Shown: positions 1 to 6,890 of the stretch, in pieces
Layout: every line of letters begins with the position of its first letter
Position numbering within the stretch: position 1 is the first letter of the stretch
Source of the DNA: a virus
IMG/VR virus record: IMGVR_UViG_3300027810_000037
Location: 1-31,035 of that record
Strand: one strand, 5' to 3'
Length of the DNA stretch: 31,035 bases
Made by a program: the position numbers and the translations under genes
The notes under the pieces: generated by a model
The model's input: only the letters and a program-made list of their open reading frames with translations
The model's database searches: none
What the model was told of the DNA's origin: nothing

Positions 1-206
1 TGTTATCGATTTGCCTAGACTTTAAAAGTCGCTCGGTTTTCGCCCAGATCTGAGCGTTTTCGGATCGGCATCGTCTGAGCCTGGAGCAGGGGCGGCGGGG
101 GGTGGCTGCCTCGCGCGCGGGGGGGTATATGCCCTTATGAATCTTCCCGAATTTTTGAAAGCGCCCTCCCCTCGTCACGCCTCGTTGACGCCCCGCCACC
201 TATACC
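1..206. other. GC-rich non-coding end region downstream of the large terminase
   Basis: No convincing reading frame is present. The stretch is visibly richer in G+C than the rest of the window and contains long G runs (89-92, 97-102, 119-125), a near-palindrome at 18-30 (gactttaaaagtc) and a CAGATCTG palindrome inside a short inverted repeat at about 47-62. In T7-like phages the sequence after the large terminase gene runs into the direct terminal repeat or packaging site, so a genome terminus or pac-like role is a reasonable inference. Nothing here proves it, and no copy of the sequence is seen elsewhere in the window. Confidence 0.45.
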
Positions 207-2102
207 CTATGTGTTGCGTTGGGTAACTTCTGAACGAGTCCCATCGGCTCTCCTGCGTCCTCTGATGGACACTACATTGCCGCCTAGTTCCCTGCCCTTA
301 AAGCCGCCTTGTGCCATACCCATAAAGTCCTCTATCTCCTGCTCCCAACGGGAATCCAATACGCCCTGCCTAGCTTCATCGATAGACTGACCCATCGTCT
401 TCTGCCAGTAGGCTACGGCTCCTGCTAAAGCATCTACCCTATCGTCATGCTTTAAGCATCCACGGTCACGGGTGATGTGAGTTAGCTGATACATCAGACT
501 GTAAACATGGTCATGGTTCTTAACGTCAGACCTGATTAACGACTCATCCATAACTAGACGATGCTGCGTCATGACAGGCTCAAGGGTATCGATGATACGA
601 CCTTCCTTGTGACCTTTAGCCCACTCAGATTCCTGTACTGTACAACCACCGGGCCATACCTTTTGCAGGATAGGGCCGAATGATGTAACCCACAGTCCCT
701 GTCCATAGTTAGGTTCTACCTCTACTACGTTAACAGAGAAGCGTTTAGCATCTATCGCTATCTGCTGCATGGCCTCTGCGGGGTCACCCTTATATCCACC
801 TACATGGAGGACATACATGATGCCGTTAAGAGTCGCTACGATAGCCCATGCTGTTTCATCCTTACCACGACCAGCGGGGTCAACGAATAGCACCGTACCG
901 TCATAAGGTTCCCACTCAGTATCAGTGAACAGAGGACGAAGGAAGTGGTCACCAGAGAACCCTAGGTTACTGATGTCACGGATCTGGTTCTTCTTGTCAC
1001 TGTCTCTTCCCCACTGCACCTGTAACGGAGCCTTAACGGGGTTGGTAGAGAACACAACTAAGTCGAACTGTCTCAGTGGGTAACGCTCAGCATCTGACAG
1101 ACTAGTATCAAGCATGTACTGTAGGGCATAGGTAGCCCTGCCTTTAGATTCGATCTTAACCATCTCGTCATGACCGAACCGTGTGTCTGTCACACCGCCA
1201 TACTCTAGTAGACCTTCGTCATTCTTACGCCTTAGATAGGGGGCCAGTATGTTTACGTCTTCCCCGGTCTCTTCATCTCGTAGTATGTAGTTCTTCAGCT
1301 TGTCCTGTACGGGATAACGTACGGGTATAGTGAATGTCCTAAACTGCATGGACTTAACGAGTACGTTGTAGATAGATTCTTCCGTCTGCGGTGTACCGAG
1401 TAAGATAATGTCACCCTTACCATGCTCTGTCTTGGTAATAGGCACGAAGTCAGACTGTACGACCCTGACTATTCTTTGTCGGGCTTCCTCTGTGAGGGAG
1501 TTCTTCTCTACCTCTATGTCGTCTGCGATCAATAAAGTCGCACGACTTCCCGTGATCTGTGAGGTTATACCCCTAGCAGCCACAGAATAGCTTTGTGATA
1601 GAGAACTACTGGAGACATCAAACTGGTCAGCCTGATCTCTACGAGCGGCGCCTTTCTCACGAGCGCCCTCTATAAGCCATTGAAGTATAGGCATAGACGC
1701 AATAATGCCTTTAGTCTGTGATACGAATTCCTTTGCCTTTGAACCAGCCGCTGACACAACGAGTATCTTCTCGTCACGGGGGTTACGCTTTAGACGCCAT
1801 ATAGCGAAGGCTGACGTTATGTACGACTTACCAGCACCACGGAAACATCGGACAATATCCTCACGGGGGTTCTCAAACAGGGAGACAAGCTTATGTTTAT
1901 CTAACTCTACTGCCTCTGCTGTGTCATAACCATACTGTAGTCGGTGGGCTATCTCATACTGGGCCTCTGTAGGGGCAGGTAGTCCGAGGTGATGCCACAC
2001 AATGGCAAGGAAGTTACGGAATTCCTCAAACGAGGGCCACAGTTCTTCGGGGAAGCTGGCCTCCCAGTGGGGCCTTCCATCAATCATAAGGGGTTGGAGC
2101 AT
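207..2102 (-). CDS. terL: Terminase large subunit (T7 gp19-like DNA packaging motor)
   Basis: This is the ATPase and nuclease that cuts concatemeric DNA and drives it into the prohead through the portal. The 631 residues compare with about 586 in T7 gp19. Walker A is visible at 87-93 (FRGAGKS) and Walker B at 190-197 (LLIADDIE). The C-terminal RNase H-like nuclease shows D408 in LFVDPAG, E461/E463 in VVEVEPNYG and D553/D554/D557 in KHDDRVDAL. The chosen ATG at 2102 follows AAGGT at good spacing. It is the last gene of the leftward series, directly after the small terminase, as in T7 (18 then 19). All key residues are present and the frame is intact. This is one of the firmest calls in the window. 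Confidence 0.95.
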   Translation of the reverse strand: MLQPLMIDGRPHWEASFPEELWPSFEEFRNFLAIVWHHLGLPAPTEAQYEIAHRLQYGYDTAEAVELDKHKLVSLFENPREDIVRCFRGAGKSYITSAFAIWRLKRNPRDEKILVVSAAGSKAKEFVSQTKGIIASMPILQWLIEGAREKGAARRDQADQFDVSSSSLSQSYSVAARGITSQITGSRATLLIADDIEVEKNSLTEEARQRIVRVVQSDFVPITKTEHGKGDIILLGTPQTEESIYNVLVKSMQFRTFTIPVRYPVQDKLKNYILRDEETGEDVNILAPYLRRKNDEGLLEYGGVTDTRFGHDEMVKIESKGRATYALQYMLDTSLSDAERYPLRQFDLVVFSTNPVKAPLQVQWGRDSDKKNQIRDISNLGFSGDHFLRPLFTDTEWEPYDGTVLFVDPAGRGKDETAWAIVATLNGIMYVLHVGGYKGDPAEAMQQIAIDAKRFSVNVVEVEPNYGQGLWVTSFGPILQKVWPGGCTVQESEWAKGHKEGRIIDTLEPVMTQHRLVMDESLIRSDVKNHDHVYSLMYQLTHITRDRGCLKHDDRVDALAGAVAYWQKTMGQSIDEARQGVLDSRWEQEIEDFMGMAQGGFKGRELGGNVVSIRGRRRADGTRSEVTQRNT

Positions 2103-2116
2103 ATGCTTACCTTAAT

Positions 2117-2137
2117 GACGGGGCGCAAGGCCCCATC
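2117..2137. other. GC-rich hairpin between small and large terminase genes; terminator-like only on the + strand
   Basis: An 8-bp stem (GACGGGGC / GCCCCATC, with one G-T wobble) closes a 5-nt loop. Read on the + strand it is followed at once by TTTTAGTTT, giving the shape of a rho-independent terminator. Read on the coding minus strand it is followed by ATTAAGG, which is a poor U tract. It abuts the stop codon of the small terminase gene and lies just upstream of the terL ribosome-binding site. It could stop antisense transcription or affect terL translation. No + strand gene is seen that it would serve. Confidence 0.5.
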
Positions 2138-2139
2138 TT

Positions 2140-2385
2140 TTAGTTTGACGCCTTGATAGGCATTACGTTGGTGTACTTCTTCAAGGTATCGGACAGGTTG
2201 TTGTCTGTCTGAACTACCATTTCCTCTGGTGGGAATTGCTTGAGGAAGTTAACGGCTGCGTTAAGTGTGCTGGCGGGGGCATCGACACGTTCACCAGACC
2301 TAGGGTCTACCTCACCGTTAGCCACCCTGTCACACAGGGATATAATTAGCAGACCTTTAAGATCTGCACTGGTCTTCTTCTTCAT
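2140..2385 (-). CDS. terS: Probable terminase small subunit (T7 gp18-like)
   Basis: This 81-residue protein sits immediately before the large terminase, the position of T7 gene 18 (89 aa). The middle segment, with charged GEVDPRSGERVDAP followed by ASTLNAAVNFLKQF, resembles the helical region of podoviral small terminases, where an 'A..LNAA..FLK' stretch is common. By family knowledge it would recognise phage DNA and regulate TerL. The ATG overlaps the TGA of the upstream holin gene (ATGA), and AAAGGA lies 8 nt upstream. The identification rests on position, size and this weak motif, because small terminases diverge strongly. Confidence 0.7.
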   Translation of the reverse strand: MKKKTSADLKGLLIISLCDRVANGEVDPRSGERVDAPASTLNAAVNFLKQFPPEEMVVQTDNNLSDTLKKYTNVMPIKASN

Positions 2386-2774
2386 TTCGTAAGTCCTTTA
2401 GCTTTCTCGAATGACCGTAGGCCACCAAGGCCCAGTAAACTCATTACGAGTGTTGTTAGTTCAGCGGATGCGATAGCAGGAAGTTCTGCGGGTAGTGCGA
2501 AGTAGGCGTTGATGAGGCCAGCAAAAGGTAAGATAAGGAACTGGTAACCTAGACCAATTGCACATATCCAACCGATAGCTGGACGCCAGCCAGCCACCCA
2601 CACAGAAGCATGTTTGGCAGATTCTATATTCGCCATTGCTTGTAAGTTGTGGGGTTTCTGAAGTGCTTCCGTCAGCTTGAGTCGAGCATTGGCCCTCTCT
2701 TCGTCTGACGTAAACAGATCATCAAGACCATCCATCACACTACCAGCAATCCCCGCTAGGGGGTTGATAGACAT
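2382..2774 (-). CDS. Holin of the three-transmembrane GTA/phage type
   Basis: This 130-residue inner-membrane protein probably forms the lysis hole. The first 50 residues are amphipathic (LDDLFTSDEERANARLKLTEAL). Next comes a GWRPAIGW signature at about 62-69, then hydrophobic segments at about 66-88 and 105-120, with a short basic tail. The N-terminal charged helix followed by WRP-x-x-GW is typical of the 'Holin_3TM' family of gene transfer agents and many marine podoviruses. It overlaps the small terminase by four bases (ATGA), a neighbourhood matching T7, where holin 17.5 precedes terminase gene 18. No separate endolysin gene is adjacent. Confidence 0.8.
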   Translation of the reverse strand: MSINPLAGIAGSVMDGLDDLFTSDEERANARLKLTEALQKPHNLQAMANIESAKHASVWVAGWRPAIGWICAIGLGYQFLILPFAGLINAYFALPAELPAIASAELTTLVMSLLGLGGLRSFEKAKGLTK

Positions 2775-2787
2775 AATGTTTCCTTGT

Positions 2788-3015
2788 TTAAGTGCCTAAC
2801 CATTTGGATAGGACTGACGAACCGACACCACCTAGACCGATAGATAGCAACATAGCACCAGCAAGGAATCCCTTGCCTTTTACTAGTTGTTTCTCTAGGT
2901 CATTAACCCGTTGGGATAAGATGACGGTTGTATTATTTAGCGACTCGACTTGTGCGCCTAGGTTCTCTACTAGAGTAACGAAGCGTCCAGCGTCATAGTC
3001 CGACATGTTAGACAT
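2788..3015 (-). CDS. Small coiled-coil protein with one C-terminal membrane segment (lysis region)
   Basis: The 75-residue product has a predicted coiled-coil stretch at roughly 12-45 (heptad-like spacing in VENLGAQVESLNNTTVILSQ), then a Lys-Gly hinge and one hydrophobic segment at about 49-70. AGGG lies 8 nt before the ATG at 3015. The layout, an N-terminal coiled coil followed by a membrane anchor, is like haemolysin XhlA or holin accessory proteins, and it lies directly upstream of the three-TM holin. It may be an antiholin, second holin or spanin-like partner. I do not recognise a specific family, so function is inferred from position and topology only. Confidence 0.65.
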   Translation of the reverse strand: MSNMSDYDAGRFVTLVENLGAQVESLNNTTVILSQRVNDLEKQLVKGKGFLAGAMLLSIGLGGVGSSVLSKWLGT

Positions 3016-3019
3016 GATG

Positions 3020-3460
3020 TTACCCTTTAATGTATACAGCGATTCCGAATAGAAGACCCAGTGCTAGAATCATGCAGATTCCCACATTGATCCCAAGAGA
3101 TATGTCTTTCTGTAACTTGGCTGCTTGTCTAGCTTTCTTCTTAATTAAAGCCGCTTCTTCTTCTCTGCGTTGTCTGTGCCATTCTGCTTCAAATCGAACA
3201 AAATCTGTCCAACCATTAAGGCGACTCTTCTTCATATGCCACTCAAGATTAGCCCTTTGGATTCTTTGCTGCTCTTGAAATTGCCAACATTCTAAGGCTG
3301 TGCCTTTACTGGAACTGTCGCCAGCTTTTTTCTGAACTTCATGTGTCGCTGAGAAATAGTCCGTAAGTTGGCTCCCCATATCGTAGATGGATTTGCCATT
3401 TTTGAATGCAGTCGAGACTACCTTATACAGACTATTGGCAAGGGCGATTTCCGTTAACAT
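3020..3460 (-). CDS. Coiled-coil protein with C-terminal membrane anchor, unknown function
   Basis: The product is 146 residues from the ATG at 3460. That start was preferred over the ATG at 3466 because AGGAGG sits 8 nt before it and only 2 nt before the upstream ATG. The N-terminus (MLTEIALANSLYKVVSTAFKN) is followed by a strongly charged helical region rich in Arg, Glu and Lys (RRQREEEAALIKKKARQAAK type, about 90-115) and one hydrophobic segment at about 120-143 ending in KG. Such a cytoplasmic helix with a tail anchor in the lysis neighbourhood could be a spanin-like or holin-associated protein, or a minor virion protein. I do not recognise it with certainty. Confidence 0.65.
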   Translation of the reverse strand: MLTEIALANSLYKVVSTAFKNGKSIYDMGSQLTDYFSATHEVQKKAGDSSSKGTALECWQFQEQQRIQRANLEWHMKKSRLNGWTDFVRFEAEWHRQRREEEAALIKKKARQAAKLQKDISLGINVGICMILALGLLFGIAVYIKG

Positions 3461-3633
3461 AGCCATAACCTCCTGCTATATTCTAGGGTTTCGTAAGGTT
3501 TGGTTGAGGGTTGTACTACTAGATATTCGATGGGCTTCTCTGCCACCACAGGTTCGACAAGTAAAGCCTTCCCTTCTGGCAGCAAGGAAGTGCTTTGATG
3601 AACTAGGGGCAGTCCAACAGGACTAGACCACAC
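3454..3633 (-). CDS. Possible 59-residue Pro-rich protein filling an apparent gap
   Basis: Reading the minus strand from a GTG at 3633, immediately after the stop of the 173-aa gene (TAATAGTG), gives an open frame of 59 codons to TAA at 3454-3456. It overlaps the next gene by a few bases. The translation has a coding look, with a central LLVEPVVAEKPIEYLVV, then QPSTKPYETLEY and a short basic end (SRRLWLC). It would fill a 169-nt gap in an otherwise gapless region. Against it, the start is GTG with only a weak upstream GAGTG, and no family is recognised. A spanin outer-subunit role is conceivable but no lipobox is seen. Confidence 0.45.
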   Translation of the reverse strand: MWSSPVGLPLVHQSTSLLPEGKALLVEPVVAEKPIEYLVVQPSTKPYETLEYSRRLWLC

Positions 3634-3635
3634 TA

Positions 3636-4157
3636 TTAATCTACACTCATTGGGGTTTGGTATACGTTATTTCCGTTATCTAAGTGCTTTACAAATACAC
3701 AGCCCATAGATTTAACAAACCGTTCCATGTTTCTACCAGCAGGATATGAGTATACTTTTTGAATACCAAGTTGATGCAAAGATTCTTCGGTTTCACGCCA
3801 CAATTCTGGGTCGTATATCCAGTTCATTCTCCCTTGTGAGTCTGGCCCAAAGAAACTAAGTTCAAGATGGAGGATACCATCATCATCTAAGATACCTGTT
3901 TGTACGCCTAGTAAAGTGTCTGTTCCTGACTCCCTAGTTTCAAATGTCGTTTCTTTTTGAAGAAGCTCGTAAAACCTTTCTTTAATAGCGTCTTTAATAT
4001 TTAAGCCTGTAAGTCTATCTCCTGTAGATACTCCTAGTTCATTAACCATCAATACTCCATAGCCAATGTTTCCTGCTAAAAGGTAGCGTTTACTTGTTTC
4101 GTATACAGTATCGAAATCATCGCTTGAAAGTTCTTTAATTAATTGTGTATAACTCAT
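3636..4157 (-). CDS. Protein of unknown function, possibly GNAT-like, next to the tail fibre genes
   Basis: The product is 173 residues from the ATG at 4157, which overlaps the stop of the upstream gene (ATGA) and is preceded by GGTGGTG. A longer frame to 4214 exists, but it would lie inside the upstream gene and has no better ribosome site. The C-terminal half alternates strands and helices: LLGVQTGILDDDG, then LHLELSFFGP, a helix WRETEESLHQLGIQKVY, and NMERFVKSMGCVFVKHL. The last part resembles the end of GNAT folds, where a helix precedes a 'GF' strand, but the acetyl-CoA loop R/Q-x-x-G-x-G/A is not obvious. Treat as unknown with a possible GNAT-type fold. Confidence 0.6.
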   Translation of the reverse strand: MSYTQLIKELSSDDFDTVYETSKRYLLAGNIGYGVLMVNELGVSTGDRLTGLNIKDAIKERFYELLQKETTFETRESGTDTLLGVQTGILDDDGILHLELSFFGPDSQGRMNWIYDPELWRETEESLHQLGIQKVYSYPAGRNMERFVKSMGCVFVKHLDNGNNVYQTPMSVD

Positions 4158-4708
4158 AAGAACACCACCGATGAAGATGAACCACGGAATAGATTTCTTC
4201 CTTGTCCATGCCAATGATAGGATATTGAATTAATATTTCCTGCATAAGGCTGGTGTGTGTGGGGCGTTTGATTTGACGGCCCCCAACGATGATAATAACC
4301 CGCAGATGCCCTAGTAAACACCTGACCTTCGATTGTGACCGTAGTAAATGGAACATGTGTAGTGCCATAAAACATAATAGTTACACCACCTGTAGTACAG
4401 GCATTACCGAGTGAAGGAGTGGTGTAACAGGCCATCATCCGAACACCTTTATAGTATCCGGGGTTTATAGCTCCCCTCGCTGCATTGTGGTCTATTATGG
4501 AAACTCCAGGGTCTGCTGCAAAGAATCCGTACACATCATAGTCAGGAGATAGCTTATCATTTCGCAACGATTGCGATCTGTTCGTAGTGTAGTGTTGTGA
4601 ACCCAAATCCTTTAGCCAGATTTGAGAACCATTAAGATTTATTCGCTCAACATTTGAACCATTAAAGTTTGTTGCATTAACATTCCCAAGGTTAATTGAT
4701 TGACTCAT
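4154..4708 (-). CDS. Tail fibre tip / receptor-binding-like protein
   Basis: The 184-residue product opens with a segment typical of marine phage fibre proteins, where a short N-G repeat leads to a V-x-x-I-x-x-N-G-x-x-I-W motif (SNVERINLNGSQIW, about 19-32). The rest is rich in Gly, Tyr, His, Asn and Thr, with a His/Trp-rich C-terminal part (YHRWGPSNQTPHTH, and ISYHWHGQGRN near the end), and ends in SSSSVVFL. This looks like a beta-structured fibre tip, perhaps metal-binding through the histidines. The ATG is preceded by AAGGAGGT, an almost perfect Shine-Dalgarno site suggesting high expression. It lies directly after the collagen-like fibre genes. The exact role, adhesin tip or fibre chaperone, is open. 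Confidence 0.65.
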   Translation of the reverse strand: MSQSINLGNVNATNFNGSNVERINLNGSQIWLKDLGSQHYTTNRSQSLRNDKLSPDYDVYGFFAADPGVSIIDHNAARGAINPGYYKGVRMMACYTTPSLGNACTTGGVTIMFYGTTHVPFTTVTIEGQVFTRASAGYYHRWGPSNQTPHTHQPYAGNINSISYHWHGQGRNLFRGSSSSVVFL

Positions 4709-4719
4709 CTATAACCTCC

Positions 4720-5544
4720 TTATGTGTTGATGTTTAGGGTAGTTCCCGACATTGAGAACGTAGCACCTACGGGGCCTTGTGATCCTGTGCTGCCAGTAGA
4801 TCCAGTAGATCCTGTAGAACCTTGTGGGCCTGTAGCTCCTGTACCACCAGCAGAACCTGTAGGGCCTGTAGATCCTGTGTTTCCTGTATTACCTACAGGG
4901 CCTTGTGCGCCAGTTCCACCCTGTGCGCCCGTGGGGCCAGCGGGGCCTGTATCACCCTGTGGGCCAGTGGGGCCTTGTGATCCTTGAACTCCCTGTGATC
5001 CAGTAGTACCAGTATCGCCTTGTGGGCCAGTAGGGCCAGTGGCTCCTTGGACTCCATCATCTCCATCTCCACCAGCCGTACCTTGTGGGCCTTGTGAGCC
5101 TGTATCACCCTGTACGCCTTGTGCGCCTGTTGATCCAGTTCCTCCAGTGGGGCCTGTGTTACCAATGGGGCCTTGTGGGCCAGTATCACCAGTATCACCA
5201 ACTGAACCTGTTGGGCCAGTAGGGCCTGTTGGCCCAGTGTTTCCTAACGGGCCTTGAGGGCCAGTGTCGCCTTGAGATCCTTGAGGGCCAGCCGCCCCTG
5301 TAGCACCCGTTGTTCCTTGTGGGCCTGTGTTACCGATTGGGCCTGTTATACCATCTGCACCCTTCTCAGCCATAAGTTGCCAAACAGCAGCTTGAGCAGA
5401 AGGTACAGTACCAGCGGCTGAGTCTTGAAGGGCGACATATGTCGCACCTTGATATTCAACAGCATCGAAGGTTTCATAAGCAGTTGCAGCAGACCATTGG
5501 CCTTTAAATGCAATGCGTACCTTACCTATATTTAAAGTTGGCAT
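4720..5544 (-). CDS. Second collagen-like fibre protein with N-terminal carbohydrate-binding-like domain
   Basis: Residues 1-61 form a small domain with [20 protein letters not shown] and TYVALQ, typical of the CBM5/12-like modules found at phage fibre ends ('W-x-x-x-x-x-Y-x-x-x-D-x-V-x-Y-x-G-x-x-Y-x-A'). From residue 62 to 262 come 67 uninterrupted Gly-X-Y triplets rich in GPT, GPQ, GNT and GST. A 12-residue cap ([12 protein letters not shown]) ends the protein. Gly-X-Y stretches in phage fibres form collagen-type triple helices, so this is expected to be a rigid trimeric rod. The gene begins inside the stop of the previous fibre gene (TAATG). It is probably a fibre extension attached to the first fibre protein. 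No frameshift is seen. Confidence 0.8.
   Translation of the reverse strand: MPTLNIGKVRIAFKGQWSAATAYETFDAVEYQGATYVALQDSAAGTVPSAQAAVWQLMAEKGADGITGPIGNTGPQGTTGATGAAGPQGSQGDTGPQGPLGNTGPTGPTGPTGSVGDTGDTGPQGPIGNTGPTGGTGSTGAQGVQGDTGSQGPQGTAGGDGDDGVQGATGPTGPQGDTGTTGSQGVQGSQGPTGPQGDTGPAGPTGAQGGTGAQGPVGNTGNTGSTGPTGSAGGTGATGPQGSTGSTGSTGSTGSQGPVGATFSMSGTTLNINT
4759..5361 (-). repeat. Gly-X-Y (collagen-like) coding repeat, 67 triplets
   Basis: A 9-nt-based degenerate repeat encodes Gly-X-Y without interruption through residues 62-262 of the second fibre protein. On the + strand it appears as many near copies of ccttgtgggcc and cctgtagggcc. Such tracts change length readily by slippage or recombination. 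The same repeat type occurs at 5676-6206, providing homology between the two genes. The long open frames in other phases here are by-products of the 3-nt periodicity. Confidence 0.9.
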
Positions 5545-6836
5545 TAGATTGTTACCTCTAGTTCACCGTTTGAATTGATTGAGAAGTCTTGGTCTGCCGC
5601 ATCACCGTAGTATTCGATGGATAGCATTCCTGTTGTGGGGTTCATTGAGAAAGTACCGAAGGCTAGACCTAGTGCAGTCGGCCCCATAGCACCTATTGGG
5701 CCAGCAGAACCTGTAGGGCCTAAAGAACCTTGATCACCGTCAGGGCCTTGGTTACCTAAGTCGCCTTGAATACCTTGTGGGCCTATCGGGCCAGTAGGGC
5801 CTGTCGATCCTAGTGGGCCTTGAGAACCCGTAGGGCCTAATGATCCAGTGTCGCCTACAGGGCCTTGAGAACCTGTGTCACCTGTAGTTCCTTTAGTTCC
5901 TTGAGGGCCAGTAGGGCCTAACGGGCCATCATCACCTGTAGCACCTTGCGATCCTGTATCTCCAGTAGCACCAATTGATCCTGTGTTACCAGTTACCCCT
6001 TGGATACCCTGCAGTCCTATTGGGCCTATTGGGCCTGTAGTACCTTGTATTCCAGTGACACCTTGATCACCCACAGGGCCTGTATTGCCTATCACACCTT
6101 GAGGGCCTATTGGGCCTTCGGGGCCTATGACACCTTGAACACCTACAGGGCCTTGAGATCCTGAAGCACCAGCAGGGCCAGTTGCTCCGATAGGGCCTTG
6201 AGGGCCTTCAGATAAAGAGAAAGTAAGTAGACCTGTACCAGCGTTGTATGAGACAGAACCTTCTGCACCGTATGGCAGAGAAGTCATGGTGGTTGTAAGG
6301 GAATAAAGATCGTCACGAATATTAACAACGTCTGTATGTTTAATAACAACGTCTGTATGTTTAGATGTTATGTCTGCTGTTACCGCAGCTTGGTTAGGAA
6401 ATAACGAATCAGCATATGCTTTAGTTACGACATCCCCATCTGATACGGGATAAGCTACGTCTGATATTAACTTATTGTTAGCTGTGAATTTACCTGCCGC
6501 TACATCTTCAAAGATTCCCAATTTAGATTGGTCAATCGCTTCTTGCGCTAGGTTGTGTACTTGATCAAAGGCTGTATCTAAATCTTCCTCGGTAAGCTGA
6601 CCGGGAATAACAAAGTCTACCAACCGAATATCGGGAGAAGACTCTCTGAATATATACACCAAGTCTAAGTTTGATGTAGTTAATAATTGAATCTGAGTGT
6701 CGGAATACCAACTAAATGTTGTATCAAATACTCCGTTAACCTTAACCTTAACGTGAGCCTTGTCCAGATAAGAAAAGGGTATTGTGAATTGTGTCTGACC
6801 TGTATTGGCTATATATGACACATAAGAGTAAGCCAT
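5544..6836 (-). CDS. Tail fibre protein with T7-type N-terminal anchor and collagen-like shaft
   Basis: The 430-residue protein starts with a T7 gp17-type tail-attachment domain (about 1-145; [19 protein letters not shown] and a later [14 protein letters not shown]). Residues 153-190 hold a short linker containing a duplicated heptad [15 protein letters not shown] beta motif ([12 protein letters not shown]) follows, then 59 uninterrupted Gly-X-Y triplets at 211-387. A 43-residue C-terminal segment again contains an F-x-x-N-x-T-T-G-x-L-x-I beta motif. The N-terminus should bind the tail tube; the collagen-like part forms the shaft. No T7-like knob is present, so receptor contact may be made by the next two gene products. 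It lies just downstream of a terminator. Confidence 0.88.
   Translation of the reverse strand: MAYSYVSYIANTGQTQFTIPFSYLDKAHVKVKVNGVFDTTFSWYSDTQIQLLTTSNLDLVYIFRESSPDIRLVDFVIPGQLTEEDLDTAFDQVHNLAQEAIDQSKLGIFEDVAAGKFTANNKLISDVAYPVSDGDVVTKAYADSLFPNQAAVTADITSKHTDVVIKHTDVVNIRDDLYSLTTTMTSLPYGAEGSVSYNAGTGLLTFSLSEGPQGPIGATGPAGASGSQGPVGVQGVIGPEGPIGPQGVIGNTGPVGDQGVTGIQGTTGPIGPIGLQGIQGVTGNTGSIGATGDTGSQGATGDDGPLGPTGPQGTKGTTGDTGSQGPVGDTGSLGPTGSQGPLGSTGPTGPIGPQGIQGDLGNQGPDGDQGSLGPTGSAGPIGAMGPTALGLAFGTFSMNPTTGMLSIEYYGDAADQDFSINSNGELEVTI
5676..6206 (-). repeat. Gly-X-Y (collagen-like) coding repeat, 59 triplets
   Basis: Continuous Gly-X-Y coding covers residues 211-387 of the first fibre protein. Isoleucine is more frequent (GPI, GVI, GIQ) than in the second fibre protein's repeat (GPT, GNT, GST). 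The difference suggests the two tracts have diverged for some time rather than being a fresh duplication. Confidence 0.9.
6323..6363 (-). repeat. In-frame 21-nt tandem duplication in the tail fibre linker
   Basis: On the + strand the 20-nt unit taacaacgtctgtatgttta occurs at 6323-6342 and again at 6344-6363 with one base between, giving a 21-nt period. It encodes two seven-residue copies (KHTDVV plus I or N) in the linker of the first tail fibre protein. The two copies are identical over 20 nt, so the duplication is recent or maintained. The reading frame is unchanged. Confidence 0.9.
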
Positions 6837-6856
6837 AGGGACTCCTATTAAGTTAT

Positions 6857-6883
6857 AAAAGAAACCCCTCTATTGAGGGGCTT
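6857..6883 (-). terminator. Rho-independent terminator after the internal virion genes
   Basis: On the minus strand AAGCCCCTC, loop AATA, GAGGGGTTT form a 9-bp stem (one G-U pair, 6862-6883), followed by TTTCTTTTA. It lies in the 54-nt gap between the 1411-aa internal virion protein gene and the tail fibre gene, so it probably reduces expression of the fibre and lysis genes relative to the virion core genes. Confidence 0.85.
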
Positions 6884-6890
6884 AAAGGTT

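Noticed and set aside
47-66. Inverted repeat followed by TTTT on the + strand as a terminator
   Set aside because: The stem has a central mismatch and a palindromic loop; too weak to call as a terminator.
3541-3600. tRNA-like GGTTCGAC element on the + strand near 3551
   Set aside because: Only the T-loop-like string is present; no acceptor or anticodon stems pair around it, and a minus-strand open frame covers it.
4135-4368. A 77-codon minus-strand frame between the fibre-tip and 173-aa genes
   Set aside because: It lies mostly inside the fibre-tip gene in another phase; the ATGA-coupled 173-aa gene explains the region better.
4724-5257. Long open frames on both strands in other phases across the collagen repeats
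   Set aside because: They arise from the 3-nt periodic Gly-X-Y coding; their products are monotonous Pro/Gly/Cys or His/Lys repeats with no ribosome site.
4759-6206. CRISPR-like repeat array
   Set aside because: The short repeated strings have no constant repeat and unique spacer structure; they are collagen-like coding.
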